Notes: a model not told the origin generated them from the letters alone. DNA of 37,420 bases from Methylophaga sp. (GCA_002733105.1 NVUI01000012.1:11444-48863), one strand, 5' to 3'; counted from the stretch's first letter, positions 1-10,215 are shown. Made by a program: numbers and translations.

Positions 1-1
1 G

Positions 2-208
2 AAGGCTTTGGAATCAACAGAAGCTGGTTATGATGTTGGTACACGTACAACAGTTGATGTATTAAATGTTCGCCGAGATTTATTCCGGGCACGGCGTGAT
101 TATGCTCGCTCGCGATATGATTATATTTTGAATACACTACGGTTAAAGCAAGCTGCAGGGACGGTGAGTGTTGATGATTTAAATCAAATCAATCAATGGC
201 TAGGTTAG
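2..208 (+). CDS. tolC: TolC-family outer membrane efflux protein, C-terminal fragment (5' truncated by window edge)
   Basis: Frame is open from the window edge (KALESTEAGYDVGTRTTVDVLNVRRDLFRARRDYARSRYDYILNTLRLKQAAGTVS); matches the conserved TolC C-terminal EAGYxVGTRTxVDVLN signature. Confidence 0.85.
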   Translation, partial: KALESTEAGYDVGTRTTVDVLNVRRDLFRARRDYARSRYDYILNTLRLKQAAGTVSVDDLNQINQWLG

Positions 209-283
209 CTAGAGCTGAAAATATTTAACGATATATTCACGAGTATCGCTTTGTTACAAGAGTTTTAGCAACTAGGATAAAAA

Positions 284-1912
284 ATGGATCAAGCATCAGG
301 AAGCACACAGCTTTTACTTAATGTTAGTGCATTAAAAGGGCAAGCATCAAAAACGGCCTATTTGGGTGCCATTATTGCTGTGACGAGTATTATCGTTGCA
401 ACCTTGTCTGTTTGTTACTTTGCTTCGGGTTCGATTTCTTTGGAAGGAATAGTTGCAGCCCAGAAAACTAATTTTGGCTTATGGATATTAGATGCACTCC
501 CTTTTATTTTCACCTTTTGGGGACAATATGCCGGCTCTATTATTGCTTATCAAGCGGGTGCAATGATTCTTGATCAAACTAATGAGTTACGAAGTAAAAC
601 AGCGACGTTAGAAAAACAAGCAATTTATTCTTCTACCCATGATGCGTTAACTGATTTACCCAATCGTTCTTTATTTTACGACCGTGTTGAACAAGCGATC
701 CTATCAGCAAACAACCAACAAAGAACCTTATCTGTTTTACTGTTTGAAGTAGAAAACTATAAAGAGATATACAGTGCATTGGGTCGAAATAATAGTGATC
801 TAGTATTAAAGCAAATTTCTAGTCGCTTACAAGGCGCGGTAAAAAGTTTCGAGAATATCGCACGCCTTGAGGGAGGGACTTTCAGTTTACTGATCGATGA
901 TGAACAAGAAGATGTACTGCAAGTTTCGAATAGTATTCAGGAAAGTATGCAGGCAGCTTTTATTGTGGAAAGACAACCGGTGGCTATTCACACTTGTACT
1001 GGGATTGTAAAATTCCCTGAGCATGGGGAAGATGTAGATACTTTAGTGCAAAGAGCGGGTATTGCGCTATATATAGCACGAAATAATAAAGAGGGAAGTG
1101 CTGTTTACGATCCCAGTTTTGATAAGCATAGCCCGCAGCGCTTAACCTTAATGAGTGAACTCCGTCATGCGATCAGTCGAGATGAATTTGCCCTGTTCTA
1201 TCAAGCCAAAGTCTCTCTTGAGACAAATGCAGTCTATGGTGTTGAGGCTTTAATACGTTGGCTCCATCCTAAGCATGGTTTAATTTCTCCAGATGATTTT
1301 ATACCCATGGCAGAGCGAACTAGGACGATACAACAAGTCACAAGATGGGTACTCCGGCAGGCTTTTATAGATTGTGCCAAATGGCATAAAACAGGTATGA
1401 ACTTAAAGGTTTCGGTTAACCTATCAACAAAAGATCTTCATGATCCTGAACTCCCTGATTTTATAGGCGGTATTCAAGCATCAACTCAAGTCAAACCGGA
1501 ATGGATTATTTTGGAGATCACTGAAGGGTCAATCATGACCGATCCTGAGCAAGCCATGGAAATTATTCAGCGTCTTCATGACAGAGGGTATCAATTTTCT
1601 ATTGATGATTATGGTACAGGTTATTCATCGCTAGCTTATTTGAAAAAGTTACCATTAGCTGAATTAAAGATAGACCGTTCTTTTGTAAAAGATATCGTAC
1701 ATAGTCAGAATGATGCTGTTATTGTTAATGCAACTATTCATCTAGCTCAAAATCTTGGTCTGAAAATTGTTGCTGAAGGTGTAGAAAACACTGAAGTAAT
1801 GGAGAAATTAAGAGATTATGGCTGTGATATTGTACAAGGGTTTTACATTAACAAACCACAACCGATAGAAGAATTTAACACTTGGCTCAAAAATTCTCAG
1901 TGGCATACGTAA
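284..1912 (+). CDS. Membrane-anchored GGDEF/EAL protein; GGDEF degenerate, EAL motifs intact (putative c-di-GMP phosphodiesterase)
   Basis: Two N-terminal hydrophobic segments; GGDEF-like domain with the signature replaced by RLEGGTFSLL; EAL domain with EALIRW, EITEGS, DDYGTGYSSL, LKIDRSFV and AEGVE. Confidence 0.88.
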   Translation: MDQASGSTQLLLNVSALKGQASKTAYLGAIIAVTSIIVATLSVCYFASGSISLEGIVAAQKTNFGLWILDALPFIFTFWGQYAGSIIAYQAGAMILDQTNELRSKTATLEKQAIYSSTHDALTDLPNRSLFYDRVEQAILSANNQQRTLSVLLFEVENYKEIYSALGRNNSDLVLKQISSRLQGAVKSFENIARLEGGTFSLLIDDEQEDVLQVSNSIQESMQAAFIVERQPVAIHTCTGIVKFPEHGEDVDTLVQRAGIALYIARNNKEGSAVYDPSFDKHSPQRLTLMSELRHAISRDEFALFYQAKVSLETNAVYGVEALIRWLHPKHGLISPDDFIPMAERTRTIQQVTRWVLRQAFIDCAKWHKTGMNLKVSVNLSTKDLHDPELPDFIGGIQASTQVKPEWIILEITEGSIMTDPEQAMEIIQRLHDRGYQFSIDDYGTGYSSLAYLKKLPLAELKIDRSFVKDIVHSQNDAVIVNATIHLAQNLGLKIVAEGVENTEVMEKLRDYGCDIVQGFYINKPQPIEEFNTWLKNSQWHT

Positions 1913-1966
1913 CATCAATATTGAATCAAATATTGACACATTAATTTTATAGCAGGACCATCAATT

Positions 1967-2536
1967 TTGGATAATAAATCAACGTTTACATTAAATGTGC
2001 AAGATAGTCTACTGGTCATAATGGATATTCAGCAGCGTTTGATAGCAGCGATGCCAGCAGGTGTTCGTGATAGGGTGGTTGAACAAGTGAAAATACTGAT
2101 CACTGGAGCGAAAGCGTTATCGGTTCCTATCTTGGTGACGGAACAGTATCCAACAGGATTGGGTTCTACGGAGATAGAACTTACTAAACAGCTAGATGAT
2201 AGTACTGTTGTGATAGAGAAAACGGTTTTTTCATGTGCTAAGTCAGATCCATTCTGCCAGCAAATAAGTAAGCAGGGTCGAAAACAAATTATCTTAACGG
2301 GAATGGAAACGCACATCTGTATATTACAAACAGCATTAGATTATCAAGCACAAGGATTCCAAGTATTTGTTGTTGAAGATGCGGTCAGTTCACGATCAAA
2401 ATCCAATCAATATAATGCACTGCAAAGACTCAGGCATGCGGGTGTGATCATTACCACAGTGGAATCTGTTATTTTTGAATGGTTAGTTGATGCAAAACAT
2501 CCGCAGTTTAAGGCTTTGGCAAAATTAATCACTTAA
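1967..2536 (+). CDS. Isochorismatase-family cysteine hydrolase
   Basis: TTG start. LLVIMDIQQRLIAAM (catalytic Asp), EKTVFSC, and TGMETHICILQTALD (catalytic Cys region) are typical isochorismatase-like motifs. Confidence 0.85.
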   Translation: MDNKSTFTLNVQDSLLVIMDIQQRLIAAMPAGVRDRVVEQVKILITGAKALSVPILVTEQYPTGLGSTEIELTKQLDDSTVVIEKTVFSCAKSDPFCQQISKQGRKQIILTGMETHICILQTALDYQAQGFQVFVVEDAVSSRSKSNQYNALQRLRHAGVIITTVESVIFEWLVDAKHPQFKALAKLIT

Positions 2537-2562
2537 TTAGAAAGAGAAATTAAGGACATAAA

Positions 2563-2913
2563 ATGAAATTAGTTTTATTTATAATACTGTCAGCAATGAC
2601 ATCAATAGTATTAGCTGCTGATATGGAACAACGATCATCACAATTATGCGAACAGGTAAAATCATGTGTGTTAGCTGATTTGGAAGGGCAGGCGCTATCA
2701 GCTGAAATAAAGTCGATGGTAACATCATCAATGAATGGCATGTGTGATGTGATGGCAGCGCAATTTAGTACTGTTAAAGGTGATGAAGATTTGCAGCAGC
2801 AGGCAGCCGCTTGTATGGATAGTTTGTCTTCTTTAAGTTGTGCAGAATTAACGAAAGGGGTAGAAACGCCTGCATGCATAGTGTTAGAGAAACGTGCTGC
2901 AGCATATGAATAA
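2563..2913 (+). CDS. Small secreted Cys-rich protein of unknown function
   Basis: N-terminal Sec-like signal (MKLVLFIILSAMTSIVLAA); mature region has six Cys; ATG preceded by AGGACATAAA; 26 nt after the upstream CDS on the same strand. Confidence 0.6.
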   Translation: MKLVLFIILSAMTSIVLAADMEQRSSQLCEQVKSCVLADLEGQALSAEIKSMVTSSMNGMCDVMAAQFSTVKGDEDLQQQAAACMDSLSSLSCAELTKGVETPACIVLEKRAAAYE

Positions 2914-2925
2914 TATAACTATCAG

Positions 2926-4437
2926 CTAGAGATGTATAAGCTGTCGTTTGTTAGCAATACCTTGTTTTGTTGAAATTTCAATAGTGGTGGTGCGTTCGTA
3001 GGCCGGAATTCCTTTGAGCTTTGCTCGAGAATAATCTTGAGCTAATACCTGCTTGATATCATCCACAGCTAAGCCAAAATGGACTGTGAGAATGTCATAA
3101 AGTAATTCAAATAACCGTTTGAGTGCAATTTTCCATGTACTACCGCTTAATTGAAAGAGTGCATCTGATAACTGCATAAAAGACTCAAAGGGTCTGTCAG
3201 TCAAAATCAGCGGAAGAGTATGAGGAAAACGACCTGAATTTCCGATCATATCCCAATAACGAGCAAAACGATTAACACGTTGCATGGTGCTAAAATTGAT
3301 ATCTTTTGTAGATAATATATTATACGGTGCTTCGGGATTAAAACGTAATTGATAAGGCTCATTATGTCGATTTAGTGGTGCTCCTCGTAGACGTTTTAAT
3401 ATACCTAGTTGTATTTCATGAGGCCTAAGGGCAATCAGTTGATCAAAACTACGACCAAAATTGGCTAAATTATCACTTGGTAAGCCAAAGATAAGATCAG
3501 TATGTAAATGAGCCCCAGTATTTTCACGTAACCATTTTATATTAGCTTTGGTTTTATCATTATTCTGCTTACGGCTAATAAGATCTTGGATCTTACTATC
3601 AAAGGTTTGTACGCCAATTTCAAACTGCAAACTATTAGTCGGAAATTGCTGTAATACTTGCTTCAGCTTGTCAGGGAGGTGATCGGGCACCACTTCAAAA
3701 TGAAGATAAAGATCATCGGTCATCCGCTGTAAGAAGAATTCCAGAATGGCAATGCTAGTACTCATTTTGAGGTTAAAGGTACGATCTATAAACTTGAAAT
3801 TACGTACACCACGTTGTAATAACTTGTCCATTTCAGCAAGAAAATGATTAAGAGGAAAAGCGGTTGCCGTTTTGTCTAGAGCAGATAAGCAAAACTCACA
3901 CTTAAAGGGGCAACCTCGAGAGGCTTCAACATAAATGAGTCGGTTACGAATATCTTCATCATTATAGTATTGGTAGGGAAGTTTTAATTGATCAAGTGTT
4001 GGTGAGATACCGTCGATGAATTTTTGTGGAGGGTGTTCACCATTAAGTATTTGCCAACACAGAGCTTTAATACTAATTTCGCCGGGGCCAGAAATAACAT
4101 AATCAGCGAGGTGAACAATATCAGGTACATCGGGTTGATGACTTACTTCAGGCCCGCCAAGGATAATAATAACTTCAGGTGCTATCTGTTTTAGCATGGC
4201 CACTGTTTTATATATTTCACTGACGTTCCATATATAAACACTAAAACCAATAATTTGAGGTTGATGAGAGAGTAATTGCTCAGCAATATTAATAGGTAAT
4301 TGTTGAAGGGTGAATTCTATGATCTTAGCTTGTTGCTGTAATTCACCTAAGTTGGCATAGAGGTAACGCAAACCAAAAGCAGTATGCATATAGCGTGCAT
4401 TAAGTGTGCTGAGTAGAATAGGGGTAGAGCCAGTCAT
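2926..4437 (-). CDS. B12-binding domain radical SAM protein (DUF4080-like)
   Basis: N-terminal cobalamin-binding-like fold (IIGFSVYIWNVSEIY, IILGGPEVSHQP), then radical SAM CPFKCEFCLS (CxxxCxxC). Confidence 0.85.
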   Translation of the reverse strand: MTGSTPILLSTLNARYMHTAFGLRYLYANLGELQQQAKIIEFTLQQLPINIAEQLLSHQPQIIGFSVYIWNVSEIYKTVAMLKQIAPEVIIILGGPEVSHQPDVPDIVHLADYVISGPGEISIKALCWQILNGEHPPQKFIDGISPTLDQLKLPYQYYNDEDIRNRLIYVEASRGCPFKCEFCLSALDKTATAFPLNHFLAEMDKLLQRGVRNFKFIDRTFNLKMSTSIAILEFFLQRMTDDLYLHFEVVPDHLPDKLKQVLQQFPTNSLQFEIGVQTFDSKIQDLISRKQNNDKTKANIKWLRENTGAHLHTDLIFGLPSDNLANFGRSFDQLIALRPHEIQLGILKRLRGAPLNRHNEPYQLRFNPEAPYNILSTKDINFSTMQRVNRFARYWDMIGNSGRFPHTLPLILTDRPFESFMQLSDALFQLSGSTWKIALKRLFELLYDILTVHFGLAVDDIKQVLAQDYSRAKLKGIPAYERTTTIEISTKQGIANKRQLIHL

Positions 4438-4504
4438 GAAATTATTTTAACTGAATGTTAATCTCTGGGCTGAACTAAATATAAAGCATTAAATGAAAGA
4501 CAAG

Positions 4505-4541
4505 AAAAAAGCCATGATGATAAACCATCACGGCTTTTTAT
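4505..4541. terminator. Rho-independent terminator hairpin (palindromic, A/T tracts on both sides)
   Basis: AAAAAGCCATGATG-ATAAAC-CATCACGGCTTTTT; downstream of the PEP-CTERM-like gene on the minus strand. Confidence 0.75.
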
Positions 4542-4565
4542 TTGTTACTTTAGGTGTAGTTTAGT

Positions 4566-5072
4566 TTAAGCTGTCGCAACTGCTTTACGTCGTAGACCTA
4601 ACAAACCTAACAATGCTGGTGCAAACAGAAATAATGCAGCAGGTACTGGTACCGCTGAAACACCCGTATCTAGTTTTAATGCCGCACGACCATAATCAAA
4701 AGGTGAGTCAAAAGAAATACCTGAAATAGTGTAAGTACCGGCTAAAAATGCCCAGATACCTGTTGACCAACGACTATCAGCAGCAGCAGCATCGTAATTA
4801 CTGAAAGTTTGTTGATCAAAGCTCGTTGGTGTTGATGTTCTTCCTAGGCTAGTACCATCTGAAAAAACTTCAAAAATATCACCTGATAAAAAAGCATCAG
4901 TTACTGTTAAAGTAGATGTCTCAGTAATAGTAAAAGTAAAAGTCTCACTCCATGAGCTACCCGTTCCATCAAATAGGAATGAGCTCCAACCCGTGTCGGC
5001 AGTGAGTGTTGCAGCATTGACGTTAGCCATTGAAAACACGCTAAATAAAGTTATTAATAATTTTTTCATCAT
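4566..5072 (-). CDS. PEP-CTERM-like sorting domain protein (exported)
   Basis: ORF track starts at a TTG at 5093, but MMKKLLITLFSVFSMANVNA (ATG ~5072 or 5069) is a better signal-peptide start. C-terminus is VPVPAALFLFAPALLGLLGLRRKAVA: VPVPA motif, TM segment, basic tail. Confidence 0.75.
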   Translation of the reverse strand: MMKKLLITLFSVFSMANVNAATLTADTGWSSFLFDGTGSSWSETFTFTITETSTLTVTDAFLSGDIFEVFSDGTSLGRTSTPTSFDQQTFSNYDAAAADSRWSTGIWAFLAGTYTISGISFDSPFDYGRAALKLDTGVSAVPVPAALFLFAPALLGLLGLRRKAVATA

Positions 5073-5288
5073 CCATTTCTCTTGATTTATCAAAGTTTGA
5101 TTGTTCAGGTGTAAGTAAATGTACTTTCAGGACTAATCCAGTCTTGTTTACATTAATGAAACAAGTGATCGCTCACTTTGGTTCACTTCAAACACTTGGT
5201 TTTGTTTGAGATACAACTCATTATACCAAATAGATGACCTAGGTTGTCTATAGTACCAAAGTACTAAATCTCCTTTTATTTTGCTTTT

Positions 5289-6728
5289 TCATTGATTGAG
5301 TTCTACTTGTAATTGAGTACCGTAGGCTGTTAAATCATTTAATACATCACTTTGTTTTTCTGTGGTTTCATCATTTTGACAAGCAGTAATTAAGTCAAAA
5401 TATTGTGAGAAGGTAAGTATTTTTTCATTTGAGCCTGTCGTTAGTTTTTGTTGACGATATTGCTGCCATTGTTCTTGCTCATCTGCAGATAAACTTTCGG
5501 GCCAATTACGGGCACGGTAACGAAATAACATTTCAGCTAGACGGTGATCATCAAAAGGGATCGACATTGTTTTGAGATGGTCAGGTTGCGCATTACGGAT
5601 CAAATCCATTTTTCGTTTATCGTTACCGCTAAAGAATCCACCACCATATAATGCGGCATCAGGATCATCAATCGCTTCAAATTCACGTCCCGTAAATATG
5701 TCATTTATCTTTTGCGTTAAATCACCGGCGGCATTGAGTTGTTGTAGATGTTGGTCGTGCTGTTCTCGATCAATATTTAAGCGTTTGGCAGCTTCATCAT
5801 TTAATGTGCTTTCAGGTACAACAACAGGACATTTATTGATGTGTAAGGTTTTTAAGGCGGGCCTAGACACCCCTTTTGGCAATTCAGCTGTTGGAGTAAA
5901 TAACCATTGACGGAGGGTTTCAGCACCTTCATTGATGAAGGCTTCAGGGTCATAACGAAGATCATAAACAATAATGCCATTACTGTTAGTGGGATCCTTG
6001 GCAATGGGGATGACCAATGCTGTGCCACAATATTCACTGGGATACATTCTTGAAACATGAATAATGGGTGTACGTTCATGTAAATTTAATAATGGTGAAA
6101 CCGTATTTTTTTGTCGGTGTTGATAAATAAAATCATATAATTTGGGTTGTTTTTGTTTGATCAGTTTAGCCAATGCAATAGTCGCATAAACATCAACCAA
6201 GGCATCGTGAGCACCTTGGTGCTCGATATTATTGGCAGCGGTTAAATCTTCTAATCTGAAACTTGGTTTACCATCTTCACGATCAGGCCAGTTAATCCCT
6301 TCAGGGCGTAAGGCACGAGTGAGTCGTGCCATGTCAATGATGTCCCATCGTGAGCAACCATTTTGCCATTCACGTGCATAAGCATCATAAAAATTTCGAT
6401 AGAGAGTGAAACGGGTAAATTCATCATCAAAACGAAGGCTGTTATAACCCACACCACAAGTATTTGGTTGTGATAGTTCAGCATGAATTTGCTTGATAAA
6501 TTCAGCTTCATTAACCCCTTTTTGCTCGGCTTCTTGAGGGGTAATACCGGTAATCAGGCAGGCTTGAGGATGAGGTAGGCTATCTCCACTCGGTTTGCAA
6601 TAGATCATCAACGGTTCACCAATAATGTTGAGATCTTCGTCAGTACGCACCCCAGCAAATTGTGATGGCCGATCAAAACGAGGATCAATACCAAAGGTTT
6701 CATAATCATGCCAATAGAGAGTATTCAT
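5289..6728 (-). CDS. sbcB: Exodeoxyribonuclease I
   Basis: N-terminal TLYWHDYETFGIDPRFDRPSQFAGVRTD (DEDD exonuclease), GYNSLRFDDEFTR, and GAHDALVDVYATIALA typical of ExoI. Confidence 0.95.
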   Translation of the reverse strand: MNTLYWHDYETFGIDPRFDRPSQFAGVRTDEDLNIIGEPLMIYCKPSGDSLPHPQACLITGITPQEAEQKGVNEAEFIKQIHAELSQPNTCGVGYNSLRFDDEFTRFTLYRNFYDAYAREWQNGCSRWDIIDMARLTRALRPEGINWPDREDGKPSFRLEDLTAANNIEHQGAHDALVDVYATIALAKLIKQKQPKLYDFIYQHRQKNTVSPLLNLHERTPIIHVSRMYPSEYCGTALVIPIAKDPTNSNGIIVYDLRYDPEAFINEGAETLRQWLFTPTAELPKGVSRPALKTLHINKCPVVVPESTLNDEAAKRLNIDREQHDQHLQQLNAAGDLTQKINDIFTGREFEAIDDPDAALYGGGFFSGNDKRKMDLIRNAQPDHLKTMSIPFDDHRLAEMLFRYRARNWPESLSADEQEQWQQYRQQKLTTGSNEKILTFSQYFDLITACQNDETTEKQSDVLNDLTAYGTQLQVELNQ

Positions 6729-6731
6729 ATC

Positions 6732-8012
6732 TTAAAGTGTCGCAAACACTTGTTCAGCAGCATCAAGTGTCGTGTTGATTTCAGCTTCGCCATGGGCAGC
6801 AGAGACAAAACCCGCTTCAAAAGAAGAGGGGGCTAAATACACGCCTTGTTCTAACATACCGTGGAAGAAAAGTTTGAATCTCTCCGGATCGCAAGCCGTA
6901 ACTTGAGCGAAGGAATTAATGTCTTTTTCAGCCGTGAAAAATACACCAAACATGCCTCCAACTTGGTTGGTTGCAAGTCCAATACCCGCTTGTTCGGCAC
7001 GCTGTTGTAATCCAGATACTAGCATTTTAGCTGTGGCATCAAGATTTGTATGAAAGTCAGCTGTTTGAATGAGTTTAAGAGTCGCTAAACCGGCCGCCAT
7101 AGCCACCGGATTGCCAGATAATGTTCCCGCCTGATATACCGGGCCAAGAGGGGCAATATGTTCCATTATTTCACGTTTACCGCCAAAGGCACCGACAGGC
7201 AATCCACCACCGACTATTTTGCCTAAAGTGGTTAAGTCAGGTTTAACATCATAATATTGTTGTGCCCCACCTAATGCGACACGAAAGCCCGTCATGACTT
7301 CATCAAAAATGAGTACAGTACCTGATTGGTCACAAATTTCACGTAAGCCTTGTAAAAAACCATCAGTGGGTGGAATACAGTTCATATTTCCAGCAACGGG
7401 TTCAACAATAATGCAGGCAATTTGATTGCCTAGCTTGGCAAAGCAGTCGTGGACAGAATCAAGATCGTTATAAGTTAAAGTGAGTGTATGTTCTGCTAAA
7501 GATGCTGGCACGCCACCAGATGATGGTACCCCTAAAGTGAGTGCACCAGAACCTGCTTTAACAAGTAATGAATCGGCGTGACCATGATAACAACCTTCGA
7601 ATTTAACAATTTTATCTCGACCAGTGAATCCTCTAGCCAGTCGGATAGCACTCATGGTGGCTTCGGTACCAGAGCTGACCATTCTCACTAACGCCATTGA
7701 TGGGACTAGCCGACATAAAGTATCGGCCATTTCTATCTCAATTTCAGTGGGGGCGCCAAAACCCAAACCATGTGAGGCCGCTTGTTGTACCGCTGTAATG
7801 ACTTCAGGATGGGCATGACCGAGTATCATCGGACCCCAAGAACCAACATAATCAATATAACGTTTACCTTCAGCATCTGTTAACCATGCCCCTTTTCCCT
7901 CTCGAAAGAAAATAGGATCGCCACCAACACCTTTAAAGGCTCTAACGGGTGAATTTACACCACCTGGAATATGTTGCTGAGCCTGAGTAAAAAGGTCGTG
8001 ATTGGTTTGCAT
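6732..8012 (-). CDS. hemL: Glutamate-1-semialdehyde 2,1-aminomutase
   Basis: [71 protein letters not shown] (PLP Lys); full length. Confidence 0.97.
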   Translation of the reverse strand: MQTNHDLFTQAQQHIPGGVNSPVRAFKGVGGDPIFFREGKGAWLTDAEGKRYIDYVGSWGPMILGHAHPEVITAVQQAASHGLGFGAPTEIEIEMADTLCRLVPSMALVRMVSSGTEATMSAIRLARGFTGRDKIVKFEGCYHGHADSLLVKAGSGALTLGVPSSGGVPASLAEHTLTLTYNDLDSVHDCFAKLGNQIACIIVEPVAGNMNCIPPTDGFLQGLREICDQSGTVLIFDEVMTGFRVALGGAQQYYDVKPDLTTLGKIVGGGLPVGAFGGKREIMEHIAPLGPVYQAGTLSGNPVAMAAGLATLKLIQTADFHTNLDATAKMLVSGLQQRAEQAGIGLATNQVGGMFGVFFTAEKDINSFAQVTACDPERFKLFFHGMLEQGVYLAPSSFEAGFVSAAHGEAEINTTLDAAEQVFATL

Positions 8013-8079
8013 TATTTATTCCTAAAAGACGAGATTCAAAGATGTGCGATAATTCTAGCTTATCTTACCCGGATTACCG

Positions 8080-9417
8080 ATGATTATGAGCTTAAAACTT
8101 CGCATAGTTATAATTGTAACTATTATATTGCTGATTAATTTTGCAGCTGCGGGTTATTTTATTGTAAAAAATGCACGGTTAGCATTGGCATCAGAAATGA
8201 AATCAAGCACCCAGTTGGCTAAAGGTTTATTGATTAATTCTTTACCGACTTTACGTTTCTCAAATAATCTAGGAGAACGATTAACACTCATTGTTGATAG
8301 TGTGCGCGATACTCGACATATTCGTGCATGGTTCGAAGATATGAATGGTCAACCTCTTATTGGCCAAGAAAAACGGCTTGAGTTAGTTCATATACCAGAT
8401 GCACCTAATTGGTTTATTAAAATAATGGAACCAGAATCTGTCGCTTTTCGGCGTTTAATAACTAAAGGAAGCAAATCTTTTGGTTATTTAGTGGTTGAAG
8501 CTGATCCCACAGATGAAGTGACGGAGGTATGGCGAGATGTTCAGGTGTTGGTTTGGTTGGGAGGATTTTTCTTAATATTGATTGTGGCATTAGTCTATAT
8601 TGCATTACGCCAAGGCTTGAAACCGTTAGATCAACTTGCAGAAGCACTAGGGAAATTGGAAAAAGCAGATTTCTCTGCGCGTGTAGATACTTCAGTCGTA
8701 AAAGAATTAACCCCGATTCAAATTCGCTTTAACCATATGGCGAGCGTATTAGAGCAAACAATGGCAGAAAATCATGCTTTGGCTGGCAATATGTTAAGAG
8801 TGCAAGAGACTGAGCGTCGGGATTTGGCACGTGAATTACATGATGAATTGGCACCCTGTTTGTTTGGTATTCGTGTTGATATGTCTGAGATAGAGAGAAT
8901 TGCCAGTGAACACCTTTTGACAGAAGTGGAGCAAAAAGCCCGTTCAGTTAAGTCGATTACGGATACGATCCAATCATTAGTACGCAAAATGTTAAGTCGT
9001 CTACGACCTATGACTTTAGATGATCTAGGTTTAATTGATGCGCTGCGTGATATGTTGCGTAATTGGCGAGACAGGCAACCTGAAATTGATTGGGAGTGGG
9101 ATTTTGTAGGTGATTTCCGTAGTCTACCAGATACACTACAGGTTACTATATATAGGATAGTTCAAGAATGCACGACGAACTGTGTGCGTCATGCAGAGGC
9201 GAGCCATGTTAAAGTTGAAGTGAGACGTGAAGCTGAATATATGAAAGTAGCGGTAACCGATAATGGTAAAGGTTTAGACTCAGATTTAGTGAGGGGTTTT
9301 GGCTTGATTGGAATGCGTGAGCGTGTATCTGCATTGGGCGGAAAAATTGCTTTTGATACTGAAGAGGGGCGAGGATTACAGGTACGAGTTATGATCCCTT
9401 TAAAAGGTGAAAAATAA
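8080..9417 (+). CDS. Membrane sensor histidine kinase, HAMP + HisKA_3/HATPase (NarX/UhpB-type)
   Basis: Two TM segments, HAMP-like region, H-box ETERRDLARELHDELAPCLFGIRVDM, ATPase motifs DNGKGL and GFGLIGMRERVSALGG. ATG at 8080 or 8086. Confidence 0.9.
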   Translation: MIMSLKLRIVIIVTIILLINFAAAGYFIVKNARLALASEMKSSTQLAKGLLINSLPTLRFSNNLGERLTLIVDSVRDTRHIRAWFEDMNGQPLIGQEKRLELVHIPDAPNWFIKIMEPESVAFRRLITKGSKSFGYLVVEADPTDEVTEVWRDVQVLVWLGGFFLILIVALVYIALRQGLKPLDQLAEALGKLEKADFSARVDTSVVKELTPIQIRFNHMASVLEQTMAENHALAGNMLRVQETERRDLARELHDELAPCLFGIRVDMSEIERIASEHLLTEVEQKARSVKSITDTIQSLVRKMLSRLRPMTLDDLGLIDALRDMLRNWRDRQPEIDWEWDFVGDFRSLPDTLQVTIYRIVQECTTNCVRHAEASHVKVEVRREAEYMKVAVTDNGKGLDSDLVRGFGLIGMRERVSALGGKIAFDTEEGRGLQVRVMIPLKGEK

Positions 9418-10052
9418 TGAAACAAACCATCACAATTTTAGTTGTTGATGATCACCCAATCGTTAGAGCAGGTTGTCGTCAGTTGATCCAGAAAATTCCT
9501 AAAGCGAAAGTAATTGAAGCAGAAACGGGAGAAGAAGGTTATCGCTTATTTCAGGAAACCTACCCCGATTTGGTTTTGCTGGATATTACTTTACCGGGTA
9601 TTGGTGGTTTAGAGATTTTGCGACGTATCCGTGCTAATCGTGAAACAGCGAAAGTGCTGATATTTAGTATGCATGAGGATCCTGTTTTTGCATCACGAGC
9701 AATGCAGGCGGGTGCTCGAGGATATATTACTAAAAATAATGCGGCTGATCATTTGGTTGAAGCTGTTGAACAGGTGTTAGATGGTAATATTTATTTGAGC
9801 CCGGATATGGCTCAACAGCTTGCCATGCTGAATATAGATGCTGGCACAAGTGCTTTGAGTGATTTGTCACGACGAGAGCTTGAGATTTTGCGTTTACTGG
9901 GTGAAGGTCGAAGTATGAGTGATATATCGGATGTGATAGGGATCAGTTATAAAACAGTGGCTAATAATTTGACTCAGATAAAAAGTAAGCTGGATATTAG
10001 TAAAACAGCTGAATTAATGCGTTTTGCTATTAGCCATGGATTGTCATCATAG
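9417..10052 (+). CDS. NarL/FixJ-family response regulator with LuxR-type HTH
   Basis: Receiver domain VVDDHPIV...DLVLLDITLPG and HTH LSRRELEILRLLGEGRSMSDISDVIGISYKTVANNLTQIKSKL; TAATG overlap with the kinase gene. Confidence 0.92.
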   Translation: MKQTITILVVDDHPIVRAGCRQLIQKIPKAKVIEAETGEEGYRLFQETYPDLVLLDITLPGIGGLEILRRIRANRETAKVLIFSMHEDPVFASRAMQAGARGYITKNNAADHLVEAVEQVLDGNIYLSPDMAQQLAMLNIDAGTSALSDLSRRELEILRLLGEGRSMSDISDVIGISYKTVANNLTQIKSKLDISKTAELMRFAISHGLSS

Positions 10053-10215
10053 AAAATTGAAAGTAGAAGGCTGAGAAAAAACGGGAGAATCTTCCCTGAT
10101 TATCAGGATAAGTCACTCATTCTAAATATGTTTATTGTCTGTATCCTGTAGAAGTAAGTTTTATGAATTTAGCTTTTATGAGCTTATATTTCTCTCTCCT
10201 TCGTGATGAAGGTTT

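Noticed and set aside
2550-2879. 109-aa minus-strand ORF opposite the small secreted protein
   Set aside because: Composition looks like the antisense of a real CDS; the plus-strand ORF has a signal peptide and good SD.
5572-6511. Overlapping ORFs within sbcB (5572-5910 +, 5852-6079 -, 6251-6511 -)
   Set aside because: They lie inside a clearly conserved ExoI reading frame and show no recognisable domain.
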